Origin: Bradyrhizobium sp. B097
Lineage (GTDB): Bacteria > Pseudomonadota > Alphaproteobacteria > Rhizobiales > Xanthobacteraceae
Direction: 5' to 3'
Length of the DNA stretch: 64,000 nucleotides
NCBI RefSeq assembly: GCF_038957035.1
Contig: NZ_CP152412.1
Span: 7,498,501-7,562,500 of the forward strand
Below the pieces are notes generated by a model. That model was given only the letters and a program-made list of their open reading frames with translations, searched no databases and had not been told where the DNA came from. Shown in pieces: positions 17,401 through 25,253 of the stretch (within the stretch, counting starts at the first letter, position 1; each line of letters begins with the position of its first letter). Made by a program: the position numbers and the translations under genes.

Positions 17401-18812
17401 ATGATGCTCTCGAGCTGGGCGTCCGACAGAACTCCATCTGCCAGCAGCCCCGGAGATAGGTGCGGACGATAGGACGGTTTCGGCGGCGCAACGGAGGCCA
17501 TCGCCGCGGACTGCACGAGCTTGGTCGGATGGATGCACGATCCGGGAATACGAATCGACTGCAACGCATATTCCTCATAAAGCGCATCGGTCAGGCGGGC
17601 GCCTTCCGGCGGCGACCATTCGATCGTTTCGTACGCAAGCTCTACGCGTTCTGGTGCTGTGCCTTCGGAGGTGGACGATGAGCGTGGTGCAAAGGCACCA
17701 GCCGATCGTGACATCGCAGGGCGCTTAATGACGTCAACCAGAACCGGCGTGGAGACAGGCTCCCGCGGAGGCACATGCTGGGTCACCCAATCAAGCAAGG
17801 TGGCGACATCGCCTGCGTTGCCTTTCGAGGCGGGAAAGACCTTCGGATCTGAGGCAGGCAGCTTATCGATCACCAGCAGCCTTGTGTCCGTCTGAGTTCC
17901 GTGCCTGGCGTAGACGGCGCCGTCGATCGCGGCAGAAAGCACCACCCGCCCACGGTCCTGAAGCCGAACAAAGGCGTCTCGCCATGCCGGATTGTCCGGC
18001 GCGAAGGTTGCCCCGGTGATGGCGACGAGACGTCCGCCGTCGCAAAGGCGAGCCAAGGCTGACCCGATGTGCCGGAGAGCCGCGTCCGCCATCCGTTGGT
18101 CGACATTTGGCATCGCCGAGAACGGCGGATTCATCAGGACGACGCTCGGTACGACACTCGCATCGAGATGATCATCGATCTGGGCCGCGTCGAACCGGGT
18201 GACTTTACCGTTGGCGAAGAGATGATCGAGCAGCCGCGCACGGGACTCGGCCAACTCGTTCAACGTCAGAGCGCCGCCCGCGAGCTCGGCAAAGATGGCG
18301 AGCAAGCCCGTCCCCGCAGAGGGCTCCAGAACGCGGTCGCCGGACGTAATGCCGGCCGCGGTGCATGCGGCCAGCCCGAGCGGGATCGGCGTTGAGAATT
18401 GCTGAAACGCCTGACTATCTTCGGAACGGCGCGCATGTGTCGGCAGGCAGCTCACGATTTTCGTGAGCATTGGCAGCATCGCGGCCGTCGAGCCAGCCTT
18501 GGCGCGCATGGCCGGGCCAAACTTGCGAAGGAACAGAACGGTTGCCGCCTCGCAGACGTCATAGGCGGTCTTCCAATTCCAGGCGCCGGCCGCGTCTGAG
18601 GCGCCGAAGGCAGCCTCCATTGCGCGGCGCAGGACGCCGGCTTCGATGCGCCGGCCGCGTTCCAGCTCGTTCAAGAGCTGTCGGGCGGCCCTGATGGCGG
18701 CGGAGGTGATGCTTGCAGCGGCACGCATCGAGAGCGGTGCGGCGGAGGCGCCGCCGGCGAGAGATTCGGGCATGGCAGGATTTCTTTCGGAGAGCGGGAA
18801 TGGGCGAACCAT
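14451..18812 (-). CDS. Strawberry-notch-like helicase with N-terminal methyltransferase-like domain
   Basis: This large protein has 1453 residues. Residues 130-320 carry a methyltransferase-like domain: VLEPSAGTGLL (162-171) and LMNPPFS (226-232), the SAM and NPPF motifs. Residues about 500-900 form a superfamily-2 helicase core with Walker A GDGTGAGKG (514-522) and DESH (623-626). The C-terminal helicase domain contains KRILVFSDAGGTGRSYHAEL and LGRTNRTNQAQPPLF, diagnostic of strawberry-notch proteins. The start at 18812 has AGGAG 8 bases upstream. Such genes are typical of large rhizobial conjugative elements and may protect or modify the incoming DNA, which is not proven. Downstream it is coupled to the primase gene. 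Confidence 0.9.
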   Translation of the reverse strand: MVRPFPLSERNPAMPESLAGGASAAPLSMRAAASITSAAIRAARQLLNELERGRRIEAGVLRRAMEAAFGASDAAGAWNWKTAYDVCEAATVLFLRKFGPAMRAKAGSTAAMLPMLTKIVSCLPTHARRSEDSQAFQQFSTPIPLGLAACTAAGITSGDRVLEPSAGTGLLAIFAELAGGALTLNELAESRARLLDHLFANGKVTRFDAAQIDDHLDASVVPSVVLMNPPFSAMPNVDQRMADAALRHIGSALARLCDGGRLVAITGATFAPDNPAWRDAFVRLQDRGRVVLSAAIDGAVYARHGTQTDTRLLVIDKLPASDPKVFPASKGNAGDVATLLDWVTQHVPPREPVSTPVLVDVIKRPAMSRSAGAFAPRSSSTSEGTAPERVELAYETIEWSPPEGARLTDALYEEYALQSIRIPGSCIHPTKLVQSAAMASVAPPKPSYRPHLSPGLLADGVLSDAQLESIIYAGEAHSEFLTGSWTVDPTFDVVAAARDDAENAVRFRRGWFLGDGTGAGKGRQVAGILLDNWLKGRRRAVWISKSDKLIEDAQRDWSALGMERLLVTPLSRFRQGTPIRLSEGILFATYATLRTDERGDRLSRVRQIAEWLGSDFDGVVVFDESHAMQNAVGGKGERGDQAASQQGRAGLRLQYALPNARVLYVSATGATSVHNLAYAQRLGLWGGTDFPFATRAEFVEAIEDGGVAAMEVLARDLKALGLYAARSLSYEGVVYDLVEHQLTPEQVRIYDAYADAFGIIHNNLDAAMRAANITGETGTLNGQAKSAARSAFESAKQRFFGHLLTSMKTPSLVRSIERDLAAGHAVVIQIVSTGEALMERRLAEIPTEDWGDVQVDITPREYVLDYLAHSFPVQLYEPFTDSEGNLCSRPVYRDGQPVESREAVARRDRLIEKLASLPPVPGALDQVVQRFGADMVAEVTGRSRRVVRKGDRLVVENRAGSANLAETSAFMDDVKRILVFSDAGGTGRSYHAELSARNRRLRVHYLLEPGWKADAAIQGLGRTNRTNQAQPPLFRPIATDVKAEKRFLSTIARRLDTLGAITRGQRQTGGQGLFRPEDNLESPYGRDALRQLYTLLVRGKVEGCSLERFEDATGLKLTDANGLRDDLPPITTFLNRLLALTVELQNILFTVFEQLLTARIEGAVASGAYDVGLETLRAESFVVTDRRTIYIHPATCAEARLLTIIQRQRNHPMRLDDALDRLSDRCAVLLVNERSARAAVQVPAASVMLDDGDIEQRVRLIRPMEQHTVPLGIMTESHWAQADHQCFAAAWLAELAEIPEFTESTLHVVAGLLLPIWKRLPNESTRVYRLQTDAGERIIGRKVSASWVANLLAAQAPALTPNAAFAALMEGRTVIDLAEGLKLRRVRVMGAYRIELSGFNDTMRDRLRAYGLFGEIISWKLRMFVPADGKGVEILSNVLGTYPVARISDREAA

Positions 18813-18956
18813 CAGGCGCTCTCCTTGATCCCGACGGCTCAAACCCCTCCCGGCCCGGCTCTCCCTCTGAGCCCTCGGCCATAAGAATGGGGACCGGCGC
18901 TGCACACCGGTCCCCAAGCAACTGCGGGCTGGCCGGAGCCATCCCGCTCTCTTATG

Positions 18957-21074
18957 TCACTCGGCCGCGTCGAGCTGTTCCGGCTCGTCGTCACCGGCAT
19001 TCTCCCGATTCTCGGCGTCGCCAAGGAATTCGGGCAGCGGGTCCGCTTCACCCTCCTCTTCCGCCAGCGATACGGTAGCGTCGGTGAGACGCAGCGGCTC
19101 CGGCAACCAGCCCGAACCATCGAGAAGACGCTCGGCCTCCTTGGCCATGTCGGCCTTCTTCAGGTGCTCGATCAACTGCGCAGAAGATTCGTCCCTTGCT
19201 TCCCGCACGGCCTCCAGAATGCGAGGCTTGGTGACCCGACCGAGATAGTTGTCAACGGTCGGTCTCCAGCCAGCTCGAACCATGTCGAAGTCGACGGCGC
19301 GCGCCAGCACATCGGCCTGATCGAGACGGGTCTGAACGCCATGGGCGGAGATGCGGCCCTGATTGGTGCGGTTGGCCGGCTCATGGACGGCATTGACCGC
19401 AAATGACGCACAATGAGCGAACAGCGACGCTTGTGCATCACCGTCGAGGGCGGTGAGCGCATCCCAGAGATCGTTCTCGCCCTGTGGCAATCGTGCCTTC
19501 CAGGACTCGTGCCGTGCCTCGACGGCCTTCGCGGACGCGCTTTCCCTCAGGCCCGGGGCTTGAGCGGGGAAGGTCGGCGTACGAAGTCCGATCTCAAGGC
19601 AGCTTCCGGATGACGCGAACCGGTAAAAGGCCGTCAGCACGAAGTTGTGCAATACTGCCTGGAACGCGATCGCTGGACTTTCTGCCAGCGCATCCCGCAA
19701 CGCCAGCGTACGATGCGCCGTCAGCTCGGTAATCAATCGATCGGGCAATGGCCTTGTCACATCGTCATCATCCCCGTCGGATTCGACCGGGCTACCCGCG
19801 ACCGAGACCACGGTGCGCGGACCGGAAGCACCGACCTCGCGTCCCTCGGTCGATGACGTATCGGCGCTCCGGCTGACGTCAGGATCGGTTGCCGGAAGGT
19901 CGTCCTCTGGCCGGACGTAACCGCGGTCCACTGAGAGGCGTCCTTCGGAATCGATACTGACGAAGACGCCAGCGCGGACAATCTCCGCCGGATCGTAGAG
20001 CACCGACCTATCTTCGAACGCCATCAGTGCCGCCTCGATTTCGCCGAGACGCTGATCGACCTCGTCGGGCAACTCATCGGCATGCTGGTAATCGGATTCA
20101 AGCTTGGCGTGCTCGGCGTTGAGAGCGTCGATGGTGGCATTTTCCTCAGGTGAGAGATCGACAGGTTTGCCCTCGATTTCTCGCAGACCATCAGTGTGAC
20201 CGTAGGGAAAATCGCGCGCCACCGAGATCCACTTCCAGCCTTCCGCGGCAACCGTCTCGGCTTCGGCCTTGAGTTTTTCTGTCACCAGGCGGTCGAGCAA
20301 GGCGACGTCTTGGAGCCAGCCGCCATTATCGTGCTCGAACAGGTCCCGCAAAACGCCGCCGCCAGCCTGCTCATAAGCATCCAGCCCAACGAACTGCGCG
20401 CGGCGATCGGACGCGCGCACGGCATTTTCGGTCAGCATTCGCCGGATCTGATAGGGCTCGTCATAGCCAGATCGGCTGACGTTCTCCCAGACCTGCTCCT
20501 GTCTGGCGTGGTCGGCTGTAACAGAGAAGGCCATGAGCTGCTCCAGGGTCATGCCATCTTCGGCATAGACGTCGTGCAGCTTTGGCGACACGGACGCCAG
20601 CCGGAGTCGTTGCTTCACGACGGCCGGCGTCACGAAGTGCCGAGCAGCGATATCCTCCTCGGACAACCCGACGCCACTCAAGGTCTGGAAGGCTCGGAAC
20701 TGATCGAGCGGATGAAGCCCTATCCGCTCGTCGTTCTCGGCGAGCGAGTCGTCTTCAGCGATGCCCCCCTCACGCACGACACAAGGAACGGCCTGCGTCT
20801 TCGCCATGCGCTTTTGCTTCACAAGAAGTTCCAGCGCGCGAAAGCGCCTGCCGCCGGCCGGCACCTCGAACATGCCGGTTTCATTGCCTTCCTTGTCCAC
20901 AACCGCTCGCACGCTGAGACTTTGCAGGAGCGTACGCTGCGCGATACTTTCGGCGAGTTGCTCGATCGAAACCCCCGCCTTGACGCTCCGAACGTTCGAC
21001 TGGCTGAGCACCAGCTTGTTGAACGGAATGTCGCGCGAGGGCGACAGGGTGATCTTCTGGACAGACTTCGTCAT
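18957..21074 (-). CDS. parB: ParB/Spo0J-type partition protein, long form
   Basis: The 705-residue protein starts with a ParB nuclease-like domain (residues about 15-110): IPFNKLVLSQSNVRSVKAGV, EQLAESIAQRTLLQSLSVR, and the arginine box PAGGRRFRALELL. A KorB/ParB HTH follows (LSEEDIAARHFVTPAVVKQR). The C-terminal half is acidic and is seen in element-borne ParB-like proteins, which are about twice as long as chromosomal ParB. No parA is visible in the window, so its partner, if any, is elsewhere. The ATG at 21074 is preceded by GTGGAGA and by a folded leader that is shared with ardC. Confidence 0.9.
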   Translation of the reverse strand: MTKSVQKITLSPSRDIPFNKLVLSQSNVRSVKAGVSIEQLAESIAQRTLLQSLSVRAVVDKEGNETGMFEVPAGGRRFRALELLVKQKRMAKTQAVPCVVREGGIAEDDSLAENDERIGLHPLDQFRAFQTLSGVGLSEEDIAARHFVTPAVVKQRLRLASVSPKLHDVYAEDGMTLEQLMAFSVTADHARQEQVWENVSRSGYDEPYQIRRMLTENAVRASDRRAQFVGLDAYEQAGGGVLRDLFEHDNGGWLQDVALLDRLVTEKLKAEAETVAAEGWKWISVARDFPYGHTDGLREIEGKPVDLSPEENATIDALNAEHAKLESDYQHADELPDEVDQRLGEIEAALMAFEDRSVLYDPAEIVRAGVFVSIDSEGRLSVDRGYVRPEDDLPATDPDVSRSADTSSTEGREVGASGPRTVVSVAGSPVESDGDDDDVTRPLPDRLITELTAHRTLALRDALAESPAIAFQAVLHNFVLTAFYRFASSGSCLEIGLRTPTFPAQAPGLRESASAKAVEARHESWKARLPQGENDLWDALTALDGDAQASLFAHCASFAVNAVHEPANRTNQGRISAHGVQTRLDQADVLARAVDFDMVRAGWRPTVDNYLGRVTKPRILEAVREARDESSAQLIEHLKKADMAKEAERLLDGSGWLPEPLRLTDATVSLAEEEGEADPLPEFLGDAENRENAGDDEPEQLDAAE

Positions 21075-21125
21075 GTCGATTCTCCACGACGGGCGGCCGG
21101 GAGCCTCTCTCTCGGCCTCCAACCC
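21075..21125 (-). promoter_or_regulatory. Folded 5' leader of parB, shared with ardC
   Basis: Just before the parB start the minus strand reads CGACGGGTTGGAGGCCGAGA, then GAGGCTCCCGGCCGCCCGTC and GTGGAGA. CGACGGG can pair with CCCGTCG and GGCCG with CGGCC inside it. A matching layout lies before ardC (22141-22195) and before the ardC remnant (57841-57890). This suggests a common translational or transcriptional control element. Confidence 0.5.
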
Positions 21126-21183
21126 GTCGCGAAAGACCGCGGCTCCCCTCTCACTCTCTTTTTCGAGGTGACCGGCGAGAACT

Positions 21184-22140
21184 TCACGCCGCCTCCTGCT
21201 CCGCCCCCTCCGTCGTCGTGTCGACAACGGATCCCGGCAGGAATCCAAGAAGATAATCCGCAACCTTGCTGGCCTGTGATGCGGCACGCACAATCGCCCG
21301 ATTGTCCTCTCGCAGCACGTCCAGCCAGCAACCGATATAGTCCGCATGCCGCACCGTCGGCGCAATACCAAGCGAGGCGCAACTGAACGCCGACGATATC
21401 TCTGCGACGAGTTCCTCGAAGGCGTACTTCCTGGTGCCGTAGCTGCCCGACAAGTCACGGTTGAGACGCGACGGATGGCCGCTGGCATGCGCCAACTCGT
21501 GCAAGGCCGTTCGATGCCAGTTGATCGGCTCGAAATAGGCTTGCGGCGGCGGCACCTGCACATAGTCTTCTGCTGGTACATAGCAAGCGCGGTTGCCGCC
21601 GATCCGGAAGTTGATACCGGTTGCCTTGATGAGCTTTTCGACCCGCGGCTCGATCAGACCTGGCGGCGGGGGCGGCGCCGTCATCGCGACCTCCGGAGGC
21701 AGATTGTCGCACTGATCGGTATTAAAGACCGTGAAGCGCTTGAGGAATGGAATGGCCTGCGCTTCGTCACCTGTTTCGCTCGCTCGCCGCTTTTCCTCGG
21801 CCGGTACAAAGCGGTCGGCATAGACGACGGTCGTGCCGCGCTCACCCTTGCGGACGTGGCCGCCGAGCGACAGCGCCTGGCGGAACGTAAGCCAGCTCTG
21901 ACCTGTAAATCCGCGTTCGGTGGCAGCGCCCCAAAGAATTAGAACGTTGATGCCGCTATATTGACGACCGGTCGTGGCGCTCTTCGGCATGGCCAGGGAC
22001 GCGTTCGCCGCCGAGGTACCCCAAGGCTGCACCCACGGCACTCGGCCGGCCTCAAGTTCGCGGATGATCTTGCTGGTGATCTCATCATAAAGGCTCGTCC
22101 GGTCTTCACCGGTGCGCCGTTGAAGATAGCGTCTCGACAT
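21184..22140 (-). CDS. ardC: ArdC-type antirestriction protein
   Basis: The 318-residue protein combines an N-terminal single-strand-DNA-binding ArdC_N domain (SLYDEITSKIIRELEAGRVP, WVQPWG, SGINVLILWGAA) with a C-terminal zincin-like metallopeptidase domain holding HELAH at residues 214-218 and a following FEELVAEIS glutamate. ArdC proteins protect incoming plasmid DNA from host restriction during conjugation. The start at 22140 has GGAGA 9 bases upstream within a leader shared with parB. Length and motifs are normal. The 5' part of a second ardC copy survives at 57,715-57,840. Confidence 0.9.
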   Translation of the reverse strand: MSRRYLQRRTGEDRTSLYDEITSKIIRELEAGRVPWVQPWGTSAANASLAMPKSATTGRQYSGINVLILWGAATERGFTGQSWLTFRQALSLGGHVRKGERGTTVVYADRFVPAEEKRRASETGDEAQAIPFLKRFTVFNTDQCDNLPPEVAMTAPPPPPGLIEPRVEKLIKATGINFRIGGNRACYVPAEDYVQVPPPQAYFEPINWHRTALHELAHASGHPSRLNRDLSGSYGTRKYAFEELVAEISSAFSCASLGIAPTVRHADYIGCWLDVLREDNRAIVRAASQASKVADYLLGFLPGSVVDTTTEGAEQEAA

Positions 22141-22195
22141 CGCGAGTCTCCGCGACGGGCGCCGCAAGCCTCTCTCGCAGCCCATAACCCGTCAC
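22141..22195 (-). promoter_or_regulatory. Folded 5' leader of ardC
   Basis: The minus strand reads GACGGGTTATGGGCTGCGAG, then AGAGGCTTGCGGCGCCCGTC and GCGGAGA before the ATG. GACGGG pairs with CCCGTC. The arrangement matches the parB leader and the leader kept with the ardC remnant at 57,841. Confidence 0.5.
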
Positions 22196-22289
22196 GTCAA
22201 AACCCGCGCGGCACTCTTACTCTCAGCCTCCAAGGGAGAGAATGCGAAATCTGCGACGCAGCCCGCCTACCGTCCGATTCTTCATGGGA

Positions 22290-22640
22290 TTTGGCCTTGA
22301 TAGGTGCCGAGGGCCGCAGGCCCCGGCCAGGCGTGCGCCAACGGCGCATCGCCTCAAGGATATGGCACCCGCAGGAGCGTGAGCATAGCGACGCCGAAGG
22401 CGGCACGCGGGACCGAGTGCAGCGACGAGACCGGTTAAGAGGGTACCCGGGAACGGGGCAGTGATAGCGACGCCGTCATACTTGATGACGGCGGGACCCT
22501 TTCACGAGTGCCCCCGGCGAGGAGCTCCGCAGTCCTGCGCGAGGGATCAAAGCCGGACGGCCCAGACGCAAAGCGGCTGGGTTCACGAGAGCCCGATGCG
22601 GCGGCAGCCGCACGCGCACAAGCGGACGAATCCTCCAGTC
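22290..22640. repeat. Non-coding conserved repeat, copy 1
   Basis: GACCGGTTAAGAGGGTACCC (22431-22450) and CAGTGATAGCGACGCC (22459-22474), then GCGCGAGGGATCAAAGCC, recur with changes at 48,960-49,200 as GACCAGTTAAGAAGGCACCC, CAGTGATAGCGATGCC and GCGTGAGGGATTGTGAGCC, in the same order. No frame here looks coding. It may be a repeated intergenic element or structured RNA. Boundaries are approximate. Confidence 0.55.
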
Positions 22641-22647
22641 AAAGAGT

Positions 22648-22830
22648 CTAAACTTCCTCGCGCGCGTTCGTCTGCGCGTCATAGATCCTGATCTGAAGCC
22701 TGGGAAAACGTCTCTTGAGTTCTTCTCCACCTGCCCTGGCGCCGTCTCTGGTCGCAAATTCGGTTTTGAGTCGACCGTCAACTTCAAGCGCGTAACCAGA
22801 GGTCGGCAGTTTACGGGTAGCTGCAACCAT
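22648..22830 (-). CDS. Small conserved hypothetical protein
   Basis: This encodes 60 residues from an ATG at 22830: MVAATRKLPTSGYALEVDGR, then TEFATRDGARAGGEELKRRF and a charged end. The pattern (a strand-rich start with a self-contained helix ARAGGEELKRRFPRLQIRIYD) resembles a small protein I recall as common in Bradyrhizobium genomes and often next to mobile DNA. Function is unknown and no catalytic motif is visible. The ribosome-binding site is weak. It lies at the right border of the conjugative-element block. Confidence 0.6.
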   Translation of the reverse strand: MVAATRKLPTSGYALEVDGRLKTEFATRDGARAGGEELKRRFPRLQIRIYDAQTNAREEV

Positions 22831-23185
22831 GTCATTCCCATCATTCAGTGAGGTGGCTGGAAATGATGGGTAGCGTGAGTCGCCCAACCCACGCCAGAGC
22901 CGCCTGCGAAACTGTGGTGATCGGCCATCGGACGTTTGTGGATTGACACCCGACAGTCGACTCCATCAAGGACGGGCATTTGCATCGTCCGAACAGGCGG
23001 ACGGGTTTCCGCTTGCCCGGATGCATGCACGATAGAGCCAGGGCTCGACGTAGCTGCCCTCCCAGAGTCCCTGGCCGGTACGCTCAGCTTCGCGCTGAGC
23101 TTCGTGATATCTGCCTTTTGAGTATTACGAGGGATCGCCACAATCTTGGGTGCGGCCGATGCCGGCAAAGGCACGCAATTTCGAC
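22831..23185. other. Junction between conjugative element block and sulfur operon
   Basis: I see no gene. A short hairpin (GCTCAGC near 23083 with GCTGAGC near 23094) is present without a clear T-tract. No tRNA gene or obvious attachment repeat is visible. Confidence 0.4.
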
Positions 23186-24382
23186 TTATTCTCCGCCCTC
23201 GTAGAACAGTTCCAACGGCAGGCCGACCAGCGCCTTGCCGATCCAGTCGCGCGCGATGACATTGGACGGCCCCATCGCGATCGCCGCGCGCGCGTCGCGA
23301 TAGGCACGCTCGATCGGGCCGCGGTGATAACCATACCCGCCCGTCACCGTCAGCGCCGCCGCCGCAACCTTATTGGCGACCTCAGCGGCGTGCACCTTGA
23401 ATTCGGTCAACGGAATCAGGATTTCGCTTTGCGGCTTGCCGGCGCGCCAGAGCGCGTCGAGCTTGCCTGCGAGCTCGTTGCGCCACGGCCGCAGCGTCTC
23501 GACCAGCACCTTGGCAGCGCCGAGCTCCTGGCGGATCGCCTGATAGTCGGAAAGGCTCTTGTTCCTGTCCTTGTGCACGAAGCTCGTGGTGTGGGCGACC
23601 GCCGCGTTTAGCGCGCCGCGGGCGACGCCTTCCCAGACCGCCCCGAGCCCGATCAGATAGACCGGCGAAACGCCGTCATAGATGATTTCCTTGCCCTGCC
23701 CTTCGGCGCCGAGCCGGTCGCGTTGCGGCACAAGCACATTGCTGTAGCGGATCGGGCCCGAATGATTGGCGCGCACGCCGAGCGCATCCCAGGGACGGGA
23801 CTCGATGCCCTCCGCGTTGCCATCGACGATGAAGAAGATGATGTCGGCCTGGTCCTTGGCGCCAGGCGTGCGGGTCTGCACCACATAATAGTCCGCCTGG
23901 CCCGAGCTCGTCGTGAACGATTTCTCCGCATTGACGCGATAGTCGTCGCCGTCGCGCGACGATTCCGAGAGATTGTACCACCAGTGACCGCCGGTGGCGC
24001 GCTCGCTGGTCGAGTAGGTGCCGAGCAGGCTGTCGCTACTGGCCTTCAGCCAGCGTTCCTTCTGATCGGTGTTGCCAAACAGGTTGATGGTCTGCGCCGC
24101 GCCGACATGCATGACATAGACGAGGCCGGTGGATGCATCGGCCTGCCCGATCCGGTAGGCAGCCTCGGCAAAATCCGAATGGCCGAGGCCGAGCCCGCCG
24201 AACTGAGGCTCGTTCAGCACGCCGGTCCAGCCGGCTTCGGCAAGCGCGCGCAGATTCTCGCGCGGAAAGCGGCTCTCGCGGTCGTTGCGGTCGGCATTCA
24301 CTTTCACCGTCGCATCGATGGCGGCATCAAGCCTGGCGTATACGTCGTCGTCGATCTTGCGTGCGAGATTGTCGTTGGCCAT
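23186..24382 (-). CDS. Acyl-CoA-dehydrogenase-family flavoprotein, probable sulfur-compound monooxygenase
   Basis: The 398-residue protein has the acyl-CoA dehydrogenase fold: an N-terminal helical domain (LRALAEAGWTGVLNEPQFGG), the beta domain with TSERATGGHWWYN and KSFTTSSGQADYYVVQTRTP, and a C-terminal helical domain with TGGYGYHRGPIERAYRDARA. The proteins most like this that act in sulfur metabolism (SfnB, DszC) use reduced flavin and oxygen rather than acyl-CoA. It is the last gene of the sfnG-liv operon, which favours a role in sulfur acquisition. The ATG at 24382 has GGAG 9 bases upstream; one two codons earlier is possible. A true acyl-CoA dehydrogenase cannot be excluded. Confidence 0.75.
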   Translation of the reverse strand: MANDNLARKIDDDVYARLDAAIDATVKVNADRNDRESRFPRENLRALAEAGWTGVLNEPQFGGLGLGHSDFAEAAYRIGQADASTGLVYVMHVGAAQTINLFGNTDQKERWLKASSDSLLGTYSTSERATGGHWWYNLSESSRDGDDYRVNAEKSFTTSSGQADYYVVQTRTPGAKDQADIIFFIVDGNAEGIESRPWDALGVRANHSGPIRYSNVLVPQRDRLGAEGQGKEIIYDGVSPVYLIGLGAVWEGVARGALNAAVAHTTSFVHKDRNKSLSDYQAIRQELGAAKVLVETLRPWRNELAGKLDALWRAGKPQSEILIPLTEFKVHAAEVANKVAAAALTVTGGYGYHRGPIERAYRDARAAIAMGPSNVIARDWIGKALVGLPLELFYEGGE

Positions 24383-24404
24383 GGTCATTCTCTCCGGGTT
24401 GCAG

Positions 24405-25193
24405 TCATGCGACAGCCTCTGTCGGCTGCCTCCGGCTCTGATCGCCTTGAGACGATCCGCCGAGATAATGTGTCTTGATGTCGGCGCGCTGGCGCAGCTC
24501 GGTGGCCGCGCCGGCCAGCACGCTGCGGCCGTTCTCGAGCACCACCGCGTAATCGGAAAAGCGCAGCGCCACCGTCGAGTTCTGCTCGGCGACCAGGATC
24601 GACAGCCCCTGCTCGCTGTTGAGCTGCTTGAGCGCGCGAAAAATTCCCTCGACGACCAGTGGCGCCAGACCCATCGATGGCTCGTCCAGCACCAGAAGCC
24701 GCGGACGCGACATCAAGGCCCGGCCGATCGCCGTCATCTGCTGTTCGCCGCCCGAGGTCAGACCGGCGAGCGAGCGGCGATGCTGCTTCAGGTGTGGGAA
24801 CAGCGCGTAGATGCGGTCGAGATCCGCTGCTATCTCCGCCCGCCGCGCATCGCGCCCCATCGCGCCGGTGATGAGATTTTCTTCCACCGTCAGCGAGGCG
24901 AAGCAATGCCGCCCCTCGAGCACCGGCACCAGACCGGCGCGCACCAGCGTCGCCGCCGAGGTGCCCGCGGCGTCGCGGCCGTCGAAGACGATGCGGCCCG
25001 CGGTGATCTGGCCGCGGCGGGCGGCGAGCAGCGCCGAGACCGCCTGCAGCGTGGTCGATTTGCCGGCGCCGTTGGCGCCGAGCACGGCGACGATCTCGCC
25101 GCGCTGCACGGCGAACGATACGTCGCTGACCGCGGCGATCGCGTGATTATAGGTGGCGGCCAGTCGCTCGACTAAGAGCAGGGTTTCATTCAT
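24405..25193 (-). CDS. livF: ABC transporter ATP-binding protein, LivF type
   Basis: The 262-residue cytoplasmic ATPase has Walker A in GANGAGKSTT, signature LTSGGEQQM, Walker B in LLVLDEPSMGLAP and the H-loop region following it, in the order and spacing of LivF proteins of branched-chain amino acid transporters. It would pair with the LivG-type ATPase to drive uptake. The operon context (sfnG upstream, flavoprotein downstream) suggests that the substrate is a sulfur compound rather than leucine. A strong hairpin between it and the upstream binding-protein gene probably lowers its expression. Confidence 0.9.
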   Translation of the reverse strand: MNETLLLVERLAATYNHAIAAVSDVSFAVQRGEIVAVLGANGAGKSTTLQAVSALLAARRGQITAGRIVFDGRDAAGTSAATLVRAGLVPVLEGRHCFASLTVEENLITGAMGRDARRAEIAADLDRIYALFPHLKQHRRSLAGLTSGGEQQMTAIGRALMSRPRLLVLDEPSMGLAPLVVEGIFRALKQLNSEQGLSILVAEQNSTVALRFSDYAVVLENGRSVLAGAATELRQRADIKTHYLGGSSQGDQSRRQPTEAVA

Positions 25194-25212
25194 CTGTTGA
25201 TCCCTGGCGTTG

Positions 25213-25245
25213 CAGGCGCGGGAGCCAAAAGCGCTCCCGCGCCTG
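25213..25245 (-). terminator. Intercistronic hairpin between livK and livF
   Basis: CAGGCGCGGGAGC (25213-25225) and GCTCCCGCGCCTG (25233-25245) form a perfect 13-bp stem with a 7-base loop in the 60-bp gap after the binding-protein gene. There is no long T-tract. It may act as an attenuator or protect the 3' end of the upstream mRNA, so that more binding protein than ATPase is made. Confidence 0.65.
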
Positions 25246-25253
25246 TCGCAACA

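Noticed and set aside
16341..17459. 372-codon open frame on the plus strand
   Set aside because: It lies entirely antisense to the strawberry-notch helicase gene, has no recognisable motif, and is explained by GC-rich codon bias.
20196..21386. 396-codon open frame on the plus strand
   Set aside because: Antisense to parB and ardC; low-complexity Pro/Arg-rich product and no ribosome-binding site.
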